NCBI GenBank assembly: GCA_021414005.1
Contig: JAIOPH010000019.1
Span: forward strand, 248,001 to 312,000
Direction: 5' to 3'
From: Chthoniobacter sp.
GTDB taxonomy: Bacteria > Verrucomicrobiota > Verrucomicrobiia > Chthoniobacterales > Chthoniobacteraceae
DNA length: 64,000 nucleotides
The translations under genes and the position numbers were made by a program. Below are positions 52,935 through 62,701 of this stretch, piece after piece; positions within the stretch are counted from its first letter, which is position 1, and every line of letters begins with the position of its first letter. The notes beneath the pieces were generated by a model. It was not told the DNA's origin, did no database searches, and was given only the letters and a program-made list of their open reading frames with translations.

Positions 52935-55199
52935 TCACCGAGCGCCGTGATAGCGATCCACGGCGGGGTTTTCGATGGCGGTGATGCGTCCGCCGGGCCA
53001 CGTCACGGTGAGGCGGCGCACTTTCTCCCGCAGGCCGAGGCCGAGGTGGAGCGTGGCGGGATGCTGAGTCGCGGGGGAGTCGCCGCTGACGTGGCAGGCG
53101 ATGAAGGTGCGATCGTCGGTTTCGACGGTCAGCCGCGCGCCGAAAATGTTGGTGCCTTGCAGGTCCACGCCGATCCAGTGGTTCGCGCGCGCGGGTTCCC
53201 AGACGTTGCGCAGGCCGATGAGGCCGGGCGGAGCGTTGCGCGCGCCGGGGTGGTGCAGCATGCCGTTGGTCCCGCCGATGCGGCTGATGAGCAGGTCGCA
53301 GCGGCCGTCGCGGTCGAAGTCGGCGGCGACCACCTGACGGCAGTCGGCGGTGAAGCCGACATCGAGCAGGTAGCCAAGTTCGTCGAAGCCCTTCCCGTCG
53401 CGGTTCAGCAGCAGGCGGTTGGCCTGGAAGCCGTCCCACGACATGTCGTCGATGCCGGGGAGATTTTTGATGACCGCCTTCGTGAAATCACGGCCCGGCA
53501 TCTGGCCGGCGAGGTAAATGTCCTTCGTCCAAAAATGCGTGCAGTAATCGCGCGTCGTGCGGCCGCTGATGTGGCCGTTGGCCACGTAAAGATCGCGATC
53601 ACCGTCGTTTTCAAAATCGAAGCTCGCGCAGCCCCACGACCAGCCGGTGCGCGCAACCTCGTCCTTGAACGCCGGCTGGCGAAAACCGCCCTCGCTCGCG
53701 AGATACATGCGGTTGCCGTAGCCCATGACTTCGCGCATGCGGTTGTGCTCGGGAAAATCCCGCGGATCTGCTCCCATGCGCTGAAGTCGGCGCGCGGTGG
53801 TCGAGCCCATACCGGCGACGAAAAGGTCGAGGCGTCCGTCGCCGTCAAAGTCCGCCAGAGCGTGCGACATGCCGAAGGTGTGTGGCTCGTCGAGGCGCGC
53901 CGTCGCGTCGGTGAAATGGCCGTGGCCGTCGTTGCGAAAAAGGTCCGTGCCGGCGAAGTCGCTGACCACCATGAGGTCGAGCGCATGGTCGCCATCCAGA
54001 TCGACAAACGACGCGCTGTAGGTGCGACGATGCGCCTTGGCGGCGAGCCCGGCGGCGGTGGTGGCGTCCGCGAAATGCGCGTGGCCGTCGTTCACCAGGA
54101 GCATGTTGCCGTGGCCGTCGTTCGCGTCCCAAAAAGGCGCGGGCATCTGGTCGCCCATCGGTTGCCGCCACTGGCCGAGGAAAACATCGAGATCGCCGTC
54201 TCCATCCACGTCGCCCGCCGTGAGACAGGTGGCCGCCACGAGCGGCACCGGCAGCGGCACGACTTCGCCTGGTCCGGGAAAATGCCCATCGGTCTCGCCG
54301 TGAAAGAACCACAGCTTTCCCCCCGCCACCGCCAGCACGTCCGTGACCGCATCGCCATCGAAGTCCCCGGCCAGCAGCACGCCCGCGGACTGCCCTTCCG
54401 GCAGCAGCGGCTCGGGCTCGAACTTCCAGCCGCCCCGGTTGCGGTAAAGCGTGTTCGCGTCACCCACGAGGATCTCCGGAAGGCCATCGCCATCCAGATC
54501 CACCACCGCGAGCGCACCGATTGCAGTCCGCCCCGCCCCGTCGGACGCCGGACCGTTGATGGAAAATCTCTGCTCAAACGCCCGCGCCCCGCCCCGCCGT
54601 GCGACCTCCAGCTTGCGCAGCGCGATGCGCCCCGCGCGCCACGTTTCACCCGGCAGCCAGTTCACCGCGACCTGCCCGAGCAGCCGCACCCGCTCCTGCT
54701 GTCCGGCCCGTTCCGCGTGCAGGCGAAAGCCGATCAGCGAACGATACACGCCCGGCTGCGGCTCCTCGAACGCCTCCTGATGCCAGTCCGTGTGCCGGAT
54801 CGCGTAGCCCTCGCGGACGAACCCCTCCAGCAACTCCCGAATCCGCGCCGGCGAAGCCAGCTCCCCACCTTCCCGAAAATCCTGCAACGTGATCCCGTAG
54901 TCCGCCGCCCGCTCCCCCTGCGCCACGCCCATCTGGAACGTCTCCAACGGAATCTCCGCCAGCACCGCGAGCGGCTGCTCCGCCGCGTTCAGCCGATCCC
55001 ACGCCGGGACGATGAACGCCTCCTCCGCCTGCCGCGCATTCAGCTCCAGCGCGAAACTCCCCGCCTCCAGCGTCGGTGCCGTAGGCACCGGCGGCGCACT
55101 CGCCACCGGCGGCGCCTTTTCACAACCCGCCAGCGCAAGCGCCAGCAGCAGCGCCGCTCCGCGTGGCCCATTGCCCAGCATCACCAGAGGCCCGCGCAC
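52935..55199 (-). CDS. FG-GAP/VCBS repeat lipoprotein with ASPIC/UnbV domain
   Basis: A 754-residue exported protein. The signal sequence ends in a lipobox (LLALALAGC, Cys26). After an N-terminal region of about 200 residues without a recognised family, integrin-like FG-GAP calcium repeats appear (VDLDGDGLPEILVGD, GDVDGDGDLDVFLGQ, DFDGDGRLDLFVAGM, DFDRDGRCDLLISR), forming a propeller. The C-terminus is the ASPIC/UnbV domain (NHWIGVDLQGTNIFGARLTV, LGLREKVRRLTVTWPGG). Such proteins are common in PVC and Bacteroidota and probably bind surface polymers; no enzymatic role is known. Confidence 0.82.
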   Translation of the reverse strand: MRGPLVMLGNGPRGAALLLALALAGCEKAPPVASAPPVPTAPTLEAGSFALELNARQAEEAFIVPAWDRLNAAEQPLAVLAEIPLETFQMGVAQGERAADYGITLQDFREGGELASPARIRELLEGFVREGYAIRHTDWHQEAFEEPQPGVYRSLIGFRLHAERAGQQERVRLLGQVAVNWLPGETWRAGRIALRKLEVARRGGARAFEQRFSINGPASDGAGRTAIGALAVVDLDGDGLPEILVGDANTLYRNRGGWKFEPEPLLPEGQSAGVLLAGDFDGDAVTDVLAVAGGKLWFFHGETDGHFPGPGEVVPLPVPLVAATCLTAGDVDGDGDLDVFLGQWRQPMGDQMPAPFWDANDGHGNMLLVNDGHAHFADATTAAGLAAKAHRRTYSASFVDLDGDHALDLMVVSDFAGTDLFRNDGHGHFTDATARLDEPHTFGMSHALADFDGDGRLDLFVAGMGSTTARRLQRMGADPRDFPEHNRMREVMGYGNRMYLASEGGFRQPAFKDEVARTGWSWGCASFDFENDGDRDLYVANGHISGRTTRDYCTHFWTKDIYLAGQMPGRDFTKAVIKNLPGIDDMSWDGFQANRLLLNRDGKGFDELGYLLDVGFTADCRQVVAADFDRDGRCDLLISRIGGTNGMLHHPGARNAPPGLIGLRNVWEPARANHWIGVDLQGTNIFGARLTVETDDRTFIACHVSGDSPATQHPATLHLGLGLREKVRRLTVTWPGGRITAIENPAVDRYHGAR

Positions 55200-55220
55200 G
55201 ATACATGGCCGCGCGAGCGG

Positions 55221-56201
55221 CTAAAGTTTCCCGGCGATGAGTTGCTCCAGCTTCACGATGTCCGCGGCAAACTTGCGAATGCCCTCGGCCGTCTTCTCCG
55301 TCGCCATGGCGTCGTCATTCAGTAGGTAGCGGAAGGTCTTCTCGTCCAGCTTCAGCCGCTCGATGCTCGCACTGTGCGCCGCCGCAGCGTCGAGCTTGCG
55401 GGTCAGCGACTCGGTGCTGGCGGCCAGTTTGGCGAGCAGGTCCGGGCTGATCGTGAGGAGATCGCACCCGGCCAGCTCCACGATCTGCGAGGTGTTGCGG
55501 AAGCTCGCGCCCATGACCTCGGTCTTGTGGCCGAACTTTTTGTAGTAGTTGAAAATCGTCGTCACCGACTGCACGCCGGGATCCTCCGCGCCCGTGTAGT
55601 CGCGCTTCATCGCCGCCTTGTACCAGTCATAGATGCGCCCCACGAACGGCGAGATCAGTTGCGCGCCCGCCTCGGCACAGGCCACCGCCTGACAGAGCGA
55701 AAAGAGCAGCGTCAGATTGCAGTGAATGCCTTCCTTTTCCAGCACCTCGGCGGCGCGGATGCCCTCCCAGGTGGACGCGATCTTGATCAGCACGCGGTCG
55801 CGCGAAATGCCGATCTGCTCGTAAAGCCCGATCAAACGCCGGCCTTTTGCGATCGAGCCCTCCGTGTCGAACGAAAGGCGCGCATCGGTCTCCGTGGAAA
55901 CGCGACCGGGCACAATCTGCAAAATCTGCGCGCCGAACGCGACGAGCACATGATCCATCACGTCCTCGATCTGCGCCGACTTCGCGAGCGCCGAACTCTT
56001 TCGATCCGACAACACCTTTTCCAAAATATAGGCGTAAGCCGGTTTCGTCGCTGCCTGCAGGATCAGCGAGGGATTCGTCGTCGCATCCTGCGGCTGAAAT
56101 TCCCGCATCGACTCGAAATCGCCCGTATCGGCAACGACCGTGGTGAATTTCTTGAGTTGATCGAGCTGGCTCAGTTGGGCGGCGGTGGTGGCAGTGCTCA
56201 T
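55221..56201 (-). CDS. tal: Transaldolase
   Basis: A 326-residue cytoplasmic enzyme of the non-oxidative pentose phosphate pathway, TalB type. It starts at ATG 56201 ([16 protein letters not shown]). The substrate-binding blocks are [12 protein letters not shown] near the N-terminus, Schiff-base Lys140 in [13 protein letters not shown], and [18 protein letters not shown] followed by [12 protein letters not shown]. The C-terminal [11 protein letters not shown] segment is also typical. It transfers a dihydroxyacetone unit between sugar phosphates. Confidence 0.95.
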   Translation of the reverse strand: MSTATTAAQLSQLDQLKKFTTVVADTGDFESMREFQPQDATTNPSLILQAATKPAYAYILEKVLSDRKSSALAKSAQIEDVMDHVLVAFGAQILQIVPGRVSTETDARLSFDTEGSIAKGRRLIGLYEQIGISRDRVLIKIASTWEGIRAAEVLEKEGIHCNLTLLFSLCQAVACAEAGAQLISPFVGRIYDWYKAAMKRDYTGAEDPGVQSVTTIFNYYKKFGHKTEVMGASFRNTSQIVELAGCDLLTISPDLLAKLAASTESLTRKLDAAAAHSASIERLKLDEKTFRYLLNDDAMATEKTAEGIRKFAADIVKLEQLIAGKL

Positions 56202-56530
56202 AGGGTGTGCAGTTTTAGTTGGAAAAAGGCCGCGCAAATTAGCGACGGACGGCCTCCGGGGCAATGGCGGAATCGGAGATTTGCTCCGGCAGACGAAATC
56301 TCAGGTCAACGAAGAAGCGAATCGCCTCACCGAGCAAGAGCGCATCGTGCTCGCCCATGTCCGCCCGACTCTACCGTAACCTTGCCGGGGCGGACGTGTC
56401 GCGGAAGAGCAGCTCCCCACTCAGCTCAGCGCCTGCGGTCCGGCGTTCGGCACGCCCGAGGGAGCGGCATCCCATTCCCCACGGCGGGGTGTCTTCGGCT
56501 GGCTCTTTTCTCGTTGGAAACGGAGTTGAT

Positions 56531-58576
56531 TCACGGTTTGGCCGGGATGGCAACGGTGCCGGGAGCCTCGCCGAAGAAGATCAGGCGCAGGCTGTTTAAG
56601 ACGACGATGAGGGTGCTGCCTTCGTGGCCGAGGACGCCGAGGGTGAGCGGGATTTTTTGGAAAAGGGCGAGGGTGACGAGGATGACGATGACGCCGAGGG
56701 AGATGGTGAGGTTCTGGCGGATGATGGCGCGGGCGCGGCGGCTCAGCTCGTAGGCAGCGACGAAGTTTTCCAGCCGGTCGTGCATGAGGACGACGGCGGC
56801 CTGCTCGAGCGCGGCGTCGCTGCCGCGTGCGCCCATGGCCACACCGACGTGGGCGGCGGCGAGGCTGGGGGCGTCGTTCACGCCGTCGCCGATCATGGCG
56901 GTGAGCTGGCCGTCCTTCGCGAGGCCCTCGATGATCGCGAGTTTCTGGTCGGGCTTGAGTTCGGCGCGCACGTCGTCGAGGCCGAGTTGGGTTTTGAGAA
57001 AATCCGCGGCGCTCTGTTTGTCTCCAGTGAGCACGAGGCAGCGGAGGCCGCGCCGGTGGAGCTGCTCGATGAGGCCGCGGGACTCGGGCCGGAGATCGTC
57101 GCGCAGCAGCAGGCGGCCGATGGTCGCGCCGTTCGCCACCCACACCTCGGACACGCCGAAGGCCGTCTCCGGCACGGCCGCGAGCGCGGCGTCCTCGTAT
57201 TGCGCGATAACCCACTTGCGCCGACCGATCAGAACCGGTGCGCCCTCCAATCGCGCGCGGCTGCCCATGCCGGTCACGGCCTCGAAGTCCGTGACCTCCA
57301 GCACCGCGAGCTGCTCGCGTTTGCCGTGGCGCGTGACAGCGCGGGCGAGCGGATGGTTTGAGTGGAGATCGAGCGCGTAGGCGAGTTGCGCGACCTCACG
57401 TTCGTGGCCGGGCGGGAAGCTCTCGACTTTCTCCACGCGCAAGTCGCCGGTGGTGAGCGTGCCCGTTTTGTCCATCGCCACCACCTTCACCTCGGCGAGC
57501 TGCTCCACCGCCGCGCCACCGCGAAAAAGCACGCCGCGCCGCGCGCCCCACGCGATGGCGGCGAGGATGGCCGAGGGAATCGAAAGCACCAGCGCGCACG
57601 GCGACGCCACCACGAGCAGCGTCATCGCGTGGTAAAACGCGCTCACATTTCCCTCCACCGAGAGAAACGGGCGATGCCCAAAGCCGAGCCACCAGACGAA
57701 GAACATCACGAAGGTCAGCGCGAGGATGGCGTAGGTGTAGCGCGTGCCGAATTTGTCCGTGAAACGCTGCGCCGGCGCCTTGTTGCGCTGCGCGTTCTGG
57801 ATGAGGTGGATGATCTTTTGCAGCGCGCTCTCCTGCGCCGGACGCGTGACCACAGCCTCGACTACGCCCCACAAATTCAAGGTGCCCGCGAGCAGGGCGT
57901 CGCCCACGCGCTTCTCCACCGGCACCGCCTCGCCAGTGAGGTTCGACTCGTCCGCGGCGGTCTCTCCCTTGGCGACTTCGGCATCCACGGGAAACTGCTC
58001 GCCCGGCTTGATCCGCAACCGCATGCCGGCCTGCAACTCCGCCACCGGCACGACGCGCTCGGTGCCCGCCGGATCGAGCACGGTGGCGGATTTCGGGGCG
58101 GAGTCGAAAAGCGAGCGAATCTCCCGCTGGGTGCGCTCCATGGCGAAATGCTCCAGCGCGCCGGAGAGCGAAAACAGGAAGAGCAGCCCCGAGCCTTCCG
58201 CCCATTCGCCGATCGCCGCCGCGCCCGCCGCCACCGCGAGCATCAGAAAATGCACGTCCACTTCCCGCTCCCGCAGTTTCTCCCAAACCTCGCCGACTGT
58301 GAACCACCCGCCCGCCACATACGCGCCGACGAAAAAGCCCAGCGACAACCCGGCGTGTGATCGCGTGAACCACCAGCCCGCGAGGCCGAAGAACAGGCAC
58401 AACACGCTGGCGACGAGCTGTACTTTCCACTCGCCCTCGTGGTCATGATCGTGCCCCGGCTCGTGCAATTCCACGCCGCGCGGGGCCATGCGCGGCCACC
58501 AGCTGCGGCGCGGCGGGTGATCGTGGTCGGCGGATTCGCGGTGTTGGTGCATGAGGGGCGGCGCATTGTTTCGCAT
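56531..58576 (-). CDS. P1B-4-type heavy-metal transporting ATPase
   Basis: A 681-residue inner-membrane P-type ATPase. The N-terminus lacks a CxxC metal domain but is His-rich (HDHDHEGEWK). The transport site in helix 4 is Ser325-Pro326-Cys327 and the last helices contain HEGSTLIVVLNSLRL at 651-665, which together mark subgroup P1B-4, known to move cobalt, iron or zinc out of the cell. The actuator TGEAVPVEK loop, phosphorylation site DKTGTLTTG with Asp369, nucleotide-binding HP pair (SNHPLARA) and GDGVNDAPSLAAA hinge are intact. No regulator is adjacent. Confidence 0.92.
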   Translation of the reverse strand: MRNNAPPLMHQHRESADHDHPPRRSWWPRMAPRGVELHEPGHDHDHEGEWKVQLVASVLCLFFGLAGWWFTRSHAGLSLGFFVGAYVAGGWFTVGEVWEKLREREVDVHFLMLAVAAGAAAIGEWAEGSGLLFLFSLSGALEHFAMERTQREIRSLFDSAPKSATVLDPAGTERVVPVAELQAGMRLRIKPGEQFPVDAEVAKGETAADESNLTGEAVPVEKRVGDALLAGTLNLWGVVEAVVTRPAQESALQKIIHLIQNAQRNKAPAQRFTDKFGTRYTYAILALTFVMFFVWWLGFGHRPFLSVEGNVSAFYHAMTLLVVASPCALVLSIPSAILAAIAWGARRGVLFRGGAAVEQLAEVKVVAMDKTGTLTTGDLRVEKVESFPPGHEREVAQLAYALDLHSNHPLARAVTRHGKREQLAVLEVTDFEAVTGMGSRARLEGAPVLIGRRKWVIAQYEDAALAAVPETAFGVSEVWVANGATIGRLLLRDDLRPESRGLIEQLHRRGLRCLVLTGDKQSAADFLKTQLGLDDVRAELKPDQKLAIIEGLAKDGQLTAMIGDGVNDAPSLAAAHVGVAMGARGSDAALEQAAVVLMHDRLENFVAAYELSRRARAIIRQNLTISLGVIVILVTLALFQKIPLTLGVLGHEGSTLIVVLNSLRLIFFGEAPGTVAIPAKP

Positions 58577-58684
58577 CGCGCCGGCGGTTTGTCAGCCTGC
58601 GAAGTGGGCAGCGGCAAGCGACGCGTCGTCTTCCGCAAGCAGCGTGTAGTGGCGGTTCGCGCGGCGTTCGAGTATGCGTTCGTC

Positions 58685-59722
58685 GTGATCATCTACTTCG
58701 TCGAAACGGAACCGGGGGAGCAGGAAATCTACGCACACGGCTTGGGCGCACACGATGTCCGCTTCGTGCCCACGCTCGCAGAGGTCGGCGAAGATGCGGA
58801 GATGCTCGCGCCGTTCATCAACGCGAAAGTCACCGCCGAGTTTCTCGCCACGCATCCGCGGCTGCGCTTCATCGCCACGCGCTCCACGGCCACGGATCAT
58901 CTCGACATGCCCGCCTGCCGGGCACGCGGCATGACGGTGGCGCACGTCCCTTTTCACGCGGAAAAGACCGTGGCCGAGCATACCTTCGCGCTTCTTCTGG
59001 CGCTTTCGCGGCGGCTGCGCGAGGTCATGCTGGCTCCGAAAGGCGGGCGCTTTTCCTACGAATCCACGCGAGGCTTCGAACTGGCGGGGAAGACGCTTGG
59101 GATCATCGGTATGGGCCATGTCGGCCAGCGCGTGGCGCGGCTGGCGCAGGCTTTTGAAATGCATGTGCTGGCTCACGACGTGGCCCAACCAGCGGAGGTC
59201 GCCGCGGCGCTCGGCTTCACGTTTGTCCCGCTCGTCGAGCTGTTCGCGCATGCGGAGATCATCACGCTCCACGCGCCACTCACGCCAGCCACTTACCACC
59301 TCTTAAACCGCGAGACGCTCGCGCAATGCCAGCATGGCGTGCTCATCATCAACACCGCGCGCGGCTCGCTCCTCGACACGCAGGCGCTGCGCGAGGCGCT
59401 CGACTCCGGGCAGGTCGGCGGCGCGGGGCTCGATGTGCTGGAGGACGAACGGCTAATGCGCGCCCCGGCGTCGAAGATCATCGCGGCGGACATCGTCGCG
59501 CATCTTCGCTCGGAGGATTTCGCGAGCGACGCGCACGATGCCGACCGCGTCCGCGAACTCGAAGACCTGATGCTCGGCGACGCCGTGCTGGCGCGGCCGA
59601 ATGTGGTCTGCACCCCGCACGTCGCCTTCAACAGCATCGAGGCCGTGGAGCGTCTTCAGCAGGTGACCGTGGAAAACCTCCTCGCCTTTGCCGAAGGCCG
59701 GCGCGCGCATCTGGTCGAGTAG
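58685..59722 (+). CDS. D-2-hydroxyacid dehydrogenase
   Basis: A 345-residue NAD-dependent dehydrogenase close to D-lactate dehydrogenases. I choose GTG 58685 (MIIYFVETEPGEQEIY) because it matches the family's N-terminus; there is no ATG nearby. The Rossmann motif is LGIIGMGHVGQRVARLA. The catalytic triad is visible: Arg in INTARGSLLDTQAL, Glu in GLDVLEDERLM and His in CTPHVAFNS. An AEHTFALLLALSRRLRE block precedes the cofactor domain. It probably reduces pyruvate or a similar 2-keto acid. It diverges from the metal ATPase. Confidence 0.88.
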   Translation: MIIYFVETEPGEQEIYAHGLGAHDVRFVPTLAEVGEDAEMLAPFINAKVTAEFLATHPRLRFIATRSTATDHLDMPACRARGMTVAHVPFHAEKTVAEHTFALLLALSRRLREVMLAPKGGRFSYESTRGFELAGKTLGIIGMGHVGQRVARLAQAFEMHVLAHDVAQPAEVAAALGFTFVPLVELFAHAEIITLHAPLTPATYHLLNRETLAQCQHGVLIINTARGSLLDTQALREALDSGQVGGAGLDVLEDERLMRAPASKIIAADIVAHLRSEDFASDAHDADRVRELEDLMLGDAVLARPNVVCTPHVAFNSIEAVERLQQVTVENLLAFAEGRRAHLVE

Positions 59723-59730
59723 GCGGAAGC

Positions 59731-60366
59731 CTACTGCTTCGGGATGATTCCCTTGCTCTCCAGCTTCTCGACTTTAGGCCGCACGACCGCTTGGCAATAT
59801 GGGTTCTTGTTCCCGTTCAGCCGGTAGTAGTCCTGATGGCTCACCTCGGCCTTGTAGAAAACCTTCAACGGCTCGATCTGCGTCACAATCGGATCTTTCC
59901 AGTTCTTCTGCTCCTCGGCCTTCGACTTCTCCGCCGCAGCCTGTTGCGCCGGGTTGGCGTAAAAAATGATTGAGCGATAGCTGTCGCCCACGTCATGGCC
60001 CTGCCGGTTCAGCGTCGTGGGATCATGCGCGTGCCAGAGGACGTCGAGCAGCTTTTCGTAAGTGATTTTCTTCGGGTCAAAATCAATCTGCACCACCTCG
60101 GCGTGGCCCGTGGAATGCGAGCAGACTTCCTCATAAGTCGGGTTCTCCGTGCGCCCCCCTGCGTAACCCGAGGTCACGTCCTTCACCCCGTCGAGCCGCT
60201 CAAAGACGGCTTCTACACACCAGAAGCAGCCGCCGCCAAAGACGGCGCGTTCAAGACCGGGAGCAGGTTTCTCAGATGGCATGGATTTCAGTTTGTCGCC
60301 GGACTGGCCGACCAGTGCAAGCGCGGCGAGCGTAGCGGTGAACAGGATGAGGAGGCGAGCTTTCAT
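59731..60366 (-). CDS. msrA: Exported peptide-methionine (S)-S-oxide reductase
   Basis: A 211-residue MsrA with a hydrophobic N-terminal export signal (LLILFTATLAALALVG). The catalytic motif is GGGCFWC (Cys47), followed by SGYAGGRTENPTYEEVCSHSTGHAEVVQ, HDPTTLNRQGHDVGDSYRSII and VFYKAEVSHQDYY. It repairs oxidised methionine in periplasmic or secreted proteins. It ends 8 bases from the convergent dehydrogenase gene. No intact MsrB partner is encoded in the window: msrB at 12908-13255 is truncated. Confidence 0.93.
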   Translation of the reverse strand: MKARLLILFTATLAALALVGQSGDKLKSMPSEKPAPGLERAVFGGGCFWCVEAVFERLDGVKDVTSGYAGGRTENPTYEEVCSHSTGHAEVVQIDFDPKKITYEKLLDVLWHAHDPTTLNRQGHDVGDSYRSIIFYANPAQQAAAEKSKAEEQKNWKDPIVTQIEPLKVFYKAEVSHQDYYRLNGNKNPYCQAVVRPKVEKLESKGIIPKQ

Positions 60367-60455
60367 GTGTTGATGGAAGTGGGAGCTAACAGACAGCCGC
60401 TAATTCCCAGCGTTCATTGGTGCCACAGCGAAACCGCTTCGTCCAACTCCGGCTC

Positions 60456-61880
60456 TCACGCCAGCAGCGCCCGCGTCACTTTCCCATGCACATCCGTGAG
60501 GCGAAAGTCGCGGCCCTGGGAACGGTAGGTGAGGTGCTCGTGGTCGAAGCCGAGGAGATGCAGGATGGTCGCCTGAATGTCGTAAACATGGAGCGGGTTC
60601 TCGACGATGTGGAAGCCGAGATCGTCGGTCGCGCCATAGGTCAGGCCCGCTTTCACCCCGCCACCGGCCATCCACATGGTGAAGGCCTGCGGATGATGAT
60701 CGCGCCCACCGGAGCGGCCGAGCGCGGCGTTGTTTTCGACCATCGGGGTGCGACCGAATTCTCCGCCCCAGATGACGAGCGTGTCATCGAGCAGTCCGCG
60801 CTGTTTCAAATCCGTGACGAGCGCCGCGCTGGCCTGGTCGGTGGCACCGCAGTTCTTGCGGCTGTTCCCGATCACATCGCTGTGCGCGTCCCAGCCTTCG
60901 TGGTAAATGTTCACAAAGCGCACGCCGCGCTCGATCATCCGCCGCGCCAGCAGGCAGGCGCGGGCAAAGGACGGCTTGTCGGGATCGCAGCCGTAAAGGG
61001 CGATGGTTTCCTTGCTCTCGCTTTTCAGGTCCATCAACTCCGGCGCGGAGGTCTGGAGCTTGAAAGCCATTTCGTAATTCGCGAGGCGCGTGGCGATCTC
61101 CGGGTCGCCGTCGCGCGCCAGACGCTGCTGATTGAGCTTTCCGACGAGATCGAGCGTGTCGCGCTGGAGATGCGGGTCCACCCCGGCGGGGCTGGAAACA
61201 TTGAGGATCGGGTCGCCCTGCGCGCGCAGCCGAACGCCGTTGTAGATCGTCGGCAAAAAGCCGCTCGACCACAACGCCGAGCCACCACTCAGGCCCGAAC
61301 CTGTGCTCATCACCGCAAAGGCCGGCAACTCCTGCGTCTCCGCGCCGAGCCCGTAAAGCGCCCACGAACCGATGCTCGGCCGCCCCGGCTGTTGAAAGCC
61401 CGTGTTGAAAAGCAACTGCGCCGGAGCGTGGTTGAACTGGTCGGTACGGACCGATTTAATGAGGCAGACGTCATCCACGATTTTCGCCAGATGCGGCAGC
61501 ATCTCCGACAGCTCCGCGCCGCTCTGCCCGTGCCGGGAAAACTTGAACCGCGGCCCCATCACCGCTGCATCCGGGCGGATGAACGCGTAACGCTGCCCGC
61601 CGATGACCGAAGGCGGCAGCGGCTGGCCTTCGAGTCTCGTCAGCTCCGGCTTGTAGTCGAAAAGATCGAGCTGGCTCGGCGCACCGCCCATGAACAGGTG
61701 AATGACGCGCTTCGCCTTCGCCGGAAAATGCGGCTGCCTCGGCGCGAGCAAGCCGTTCGCCCGCGCCGCCGGCGAAAACGCCTCGGTGAGCAAGGCCGCG
61801 AGCGCCATCTTCCCGAGCCCCACGCCGCAGTCGTGCAGGAAATGGCGGCGGGCGATGAGCGGCGGCACGGGTGAGTTCAT
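60456..61880 (-). CDS. DUF1501 protein with Tat-like signal
   Basis: A 474-residue protein started at ATG 61880. The N-terminus (ARRHFLHDCGVGLGKMALAALL) looks like a twin-arginine signal. The body matches DUF1501 (PF07394), related to the alkaline phosphatase/sulfatase superfamily: KRVIHLFMGGAPSQLDLFDYKP, IYHEGWDAHSDV, DDTLVIWGGEFGRTPMVEN and GRDHHPQAFTMWMAGGGVK. In PVC bacteria it usually follows a DUF1549/DUF1553 cytochrome-like gene; that partner is absent here. Function is unknown. Confidence 0.88.
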   Translation of the reverse strand: MNSPVPPLIARRHFLHDCGVGLGKMALAALLTEAFSPAARANGLLAPRQPHFPAKAKRVIHLFMGGAPSQLDLFDYKPELTRLEGQPLPPSVIGGQRYAFIRPDAAVMGPRFKFSRHGQSGAELSEMLPHLAKIVDDVCLIKSVRTDQFNHAPAQLLFNTGFQQPGRPSIGSWALYGLGAETQELPAFAVMSTGSGLSGGSALWSSGFLPTIYNGVRLRAQGDPILNVSSPAGVDPHLQRDTLDLVGKLNQQRLARDGDPEIATRLANYEMAFKLQTSAPELMDLKSESKETIALYGCDPDKPSFARACLLARRMIERGVRFVNIYHEGWDAHSDVIGNSRKNCGATDQASAALVTDLKQRGLLDDTLVIWGGEFGRTPMVENNAALGRSGGRDHHPQAFTMWMAGGGVKAGLTYGATDDLGFHIVENPLHVYDIQATILHLLGFDHEHLTYRSQGRDFRLTDVHGKVTRALLA

Positions 61881-61980
61881 AATTCGGAATCTGGCCGCTT
61901 CCGTTGCTTTTTCCACTCCTCAAATCGCTGACGCCATTCTTCGGGCGAGCCCCGTCCGCAAGCCGGGAAACACTTGCCCC

Positions 61981-62556
61981 TCAGCTTCCGAGCGGGACCG
62001 AGTCGCTAATGATCTCCATCACTCTCGCATAGCACTCCGGGCAAACCACCGGCTCGATTATCGGCAGCTCTGCTTCGCCGGTCAGGTGGAGGTATTCCAT
62101 CGCCGCCTCCACTTCGAACCACTTGTCCACGCCCACGCTCACTTTGTCGCACCAACTGCAGACCATCAGGTGCCGCGCCGTCCGCGGAGTGTCTCGGTCA
62201 AACAGCCGCTGGGCGATTCGCGGCTTTGAGGCCAGCAGCACCGTCTTGAATTCGACGTTCCCATCCGCCAACAGCGTTACGGTCATCTCGATCAACCGGC
62301 GGCGTTCCGGCGCGTCGCAACGCAGCACGAGATCCGTCGTCGGCCCGGAACGCACGTGCGCCAGCACGGCCTCGTAAAGCTCCCGCGTCGGCTCATCGGT
62401 GATGAAATCCCACAGCGAGCGTCCCTTCACATACTCCGGCGTTAGACCATCGCCATGATTCTTCAGCGCGAAGTCCACCCATTCCGAACTGACCGTCAGC
62501 AAATGATCCTGTGGGTCGATGGTGTAGGAAATTTCGGTGAAATCTTGCGTGGCCAT
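61981..62556 (-). CDS. PAS-like domain protein with C-terminal Cys4 site
   Basis: A 191-residue cytoplasmic protein. The first 110 residues have PAS character (ISYTIDPQDHLLTVSSEWVDF, VKGRSLWDFITDEPTRELY, FKTVLLASKPRIAQRLFD). The C-terminal third has two Cys pairs, MVCSWCDKV and VVCPECYARV, about 40 residues apart, suitable for binding zinc. There is no kinase, cyclase or DNA-binding output domain. I cannot assign a role; a small redox- or metal-linked regulator is possible. It diverges from rlmI. Confidence 0.7.
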   Translation of the reverse strand: MATQDFTEISYTIDPQDHLLTVSSEWVDFALKNHGDGLTPEYVKGRSLWDFITDEPTRELYEAVLAHVRSGPTTDLVLRCDAPERRRLIEMTVTLLADGNVEFKTVLLASKPRIAQRLFDRDTPRTARHLMVCSWCDKVSVGVDKWFEVEAAMEYLHLTGEAELPIIEPVVCPECYARVMEIISDSVPLGS

Positions 62557-62663
62557 ATTCCGGTTGGGTGATTCGTAACGACACCGAGGCTAGGAGTGGC
62601 CAGTGCCGCCTACAAGCACGGATCCAGAGGGCGGCACGCACCGCGCGAGTGAGACTCAGGTCG

Positions 62664-62691
62664 TTGACTTCGCCCGGGCGGCTTTTACGGT
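62664..62691 (+). promoter_or_regulatory. Candidate promoter of rlmI
   Basis: TTGACT and TACGGT are 16 bases apart; the -10 ends 10 bases before the ATG at 62702, so the transcript would be nearly leaderless. Confidence 0.4.
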
Positions 62692-62701
62692 CTGCGCCCT
62701 T

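Noticed and set aside
52947..55325. 792-codon open frame on the plus strand
   Set aside because: Antisense to the FG-GAP/ASPIC lipoprotein; rich in Arg/Ala/Val with no recognisable fold.
55374..56753. 459-codon open frame on the plus strand
   Set aside because: Antisense shadow of transaldolase that runs into the 3' part of the ATPase gene; no motif.
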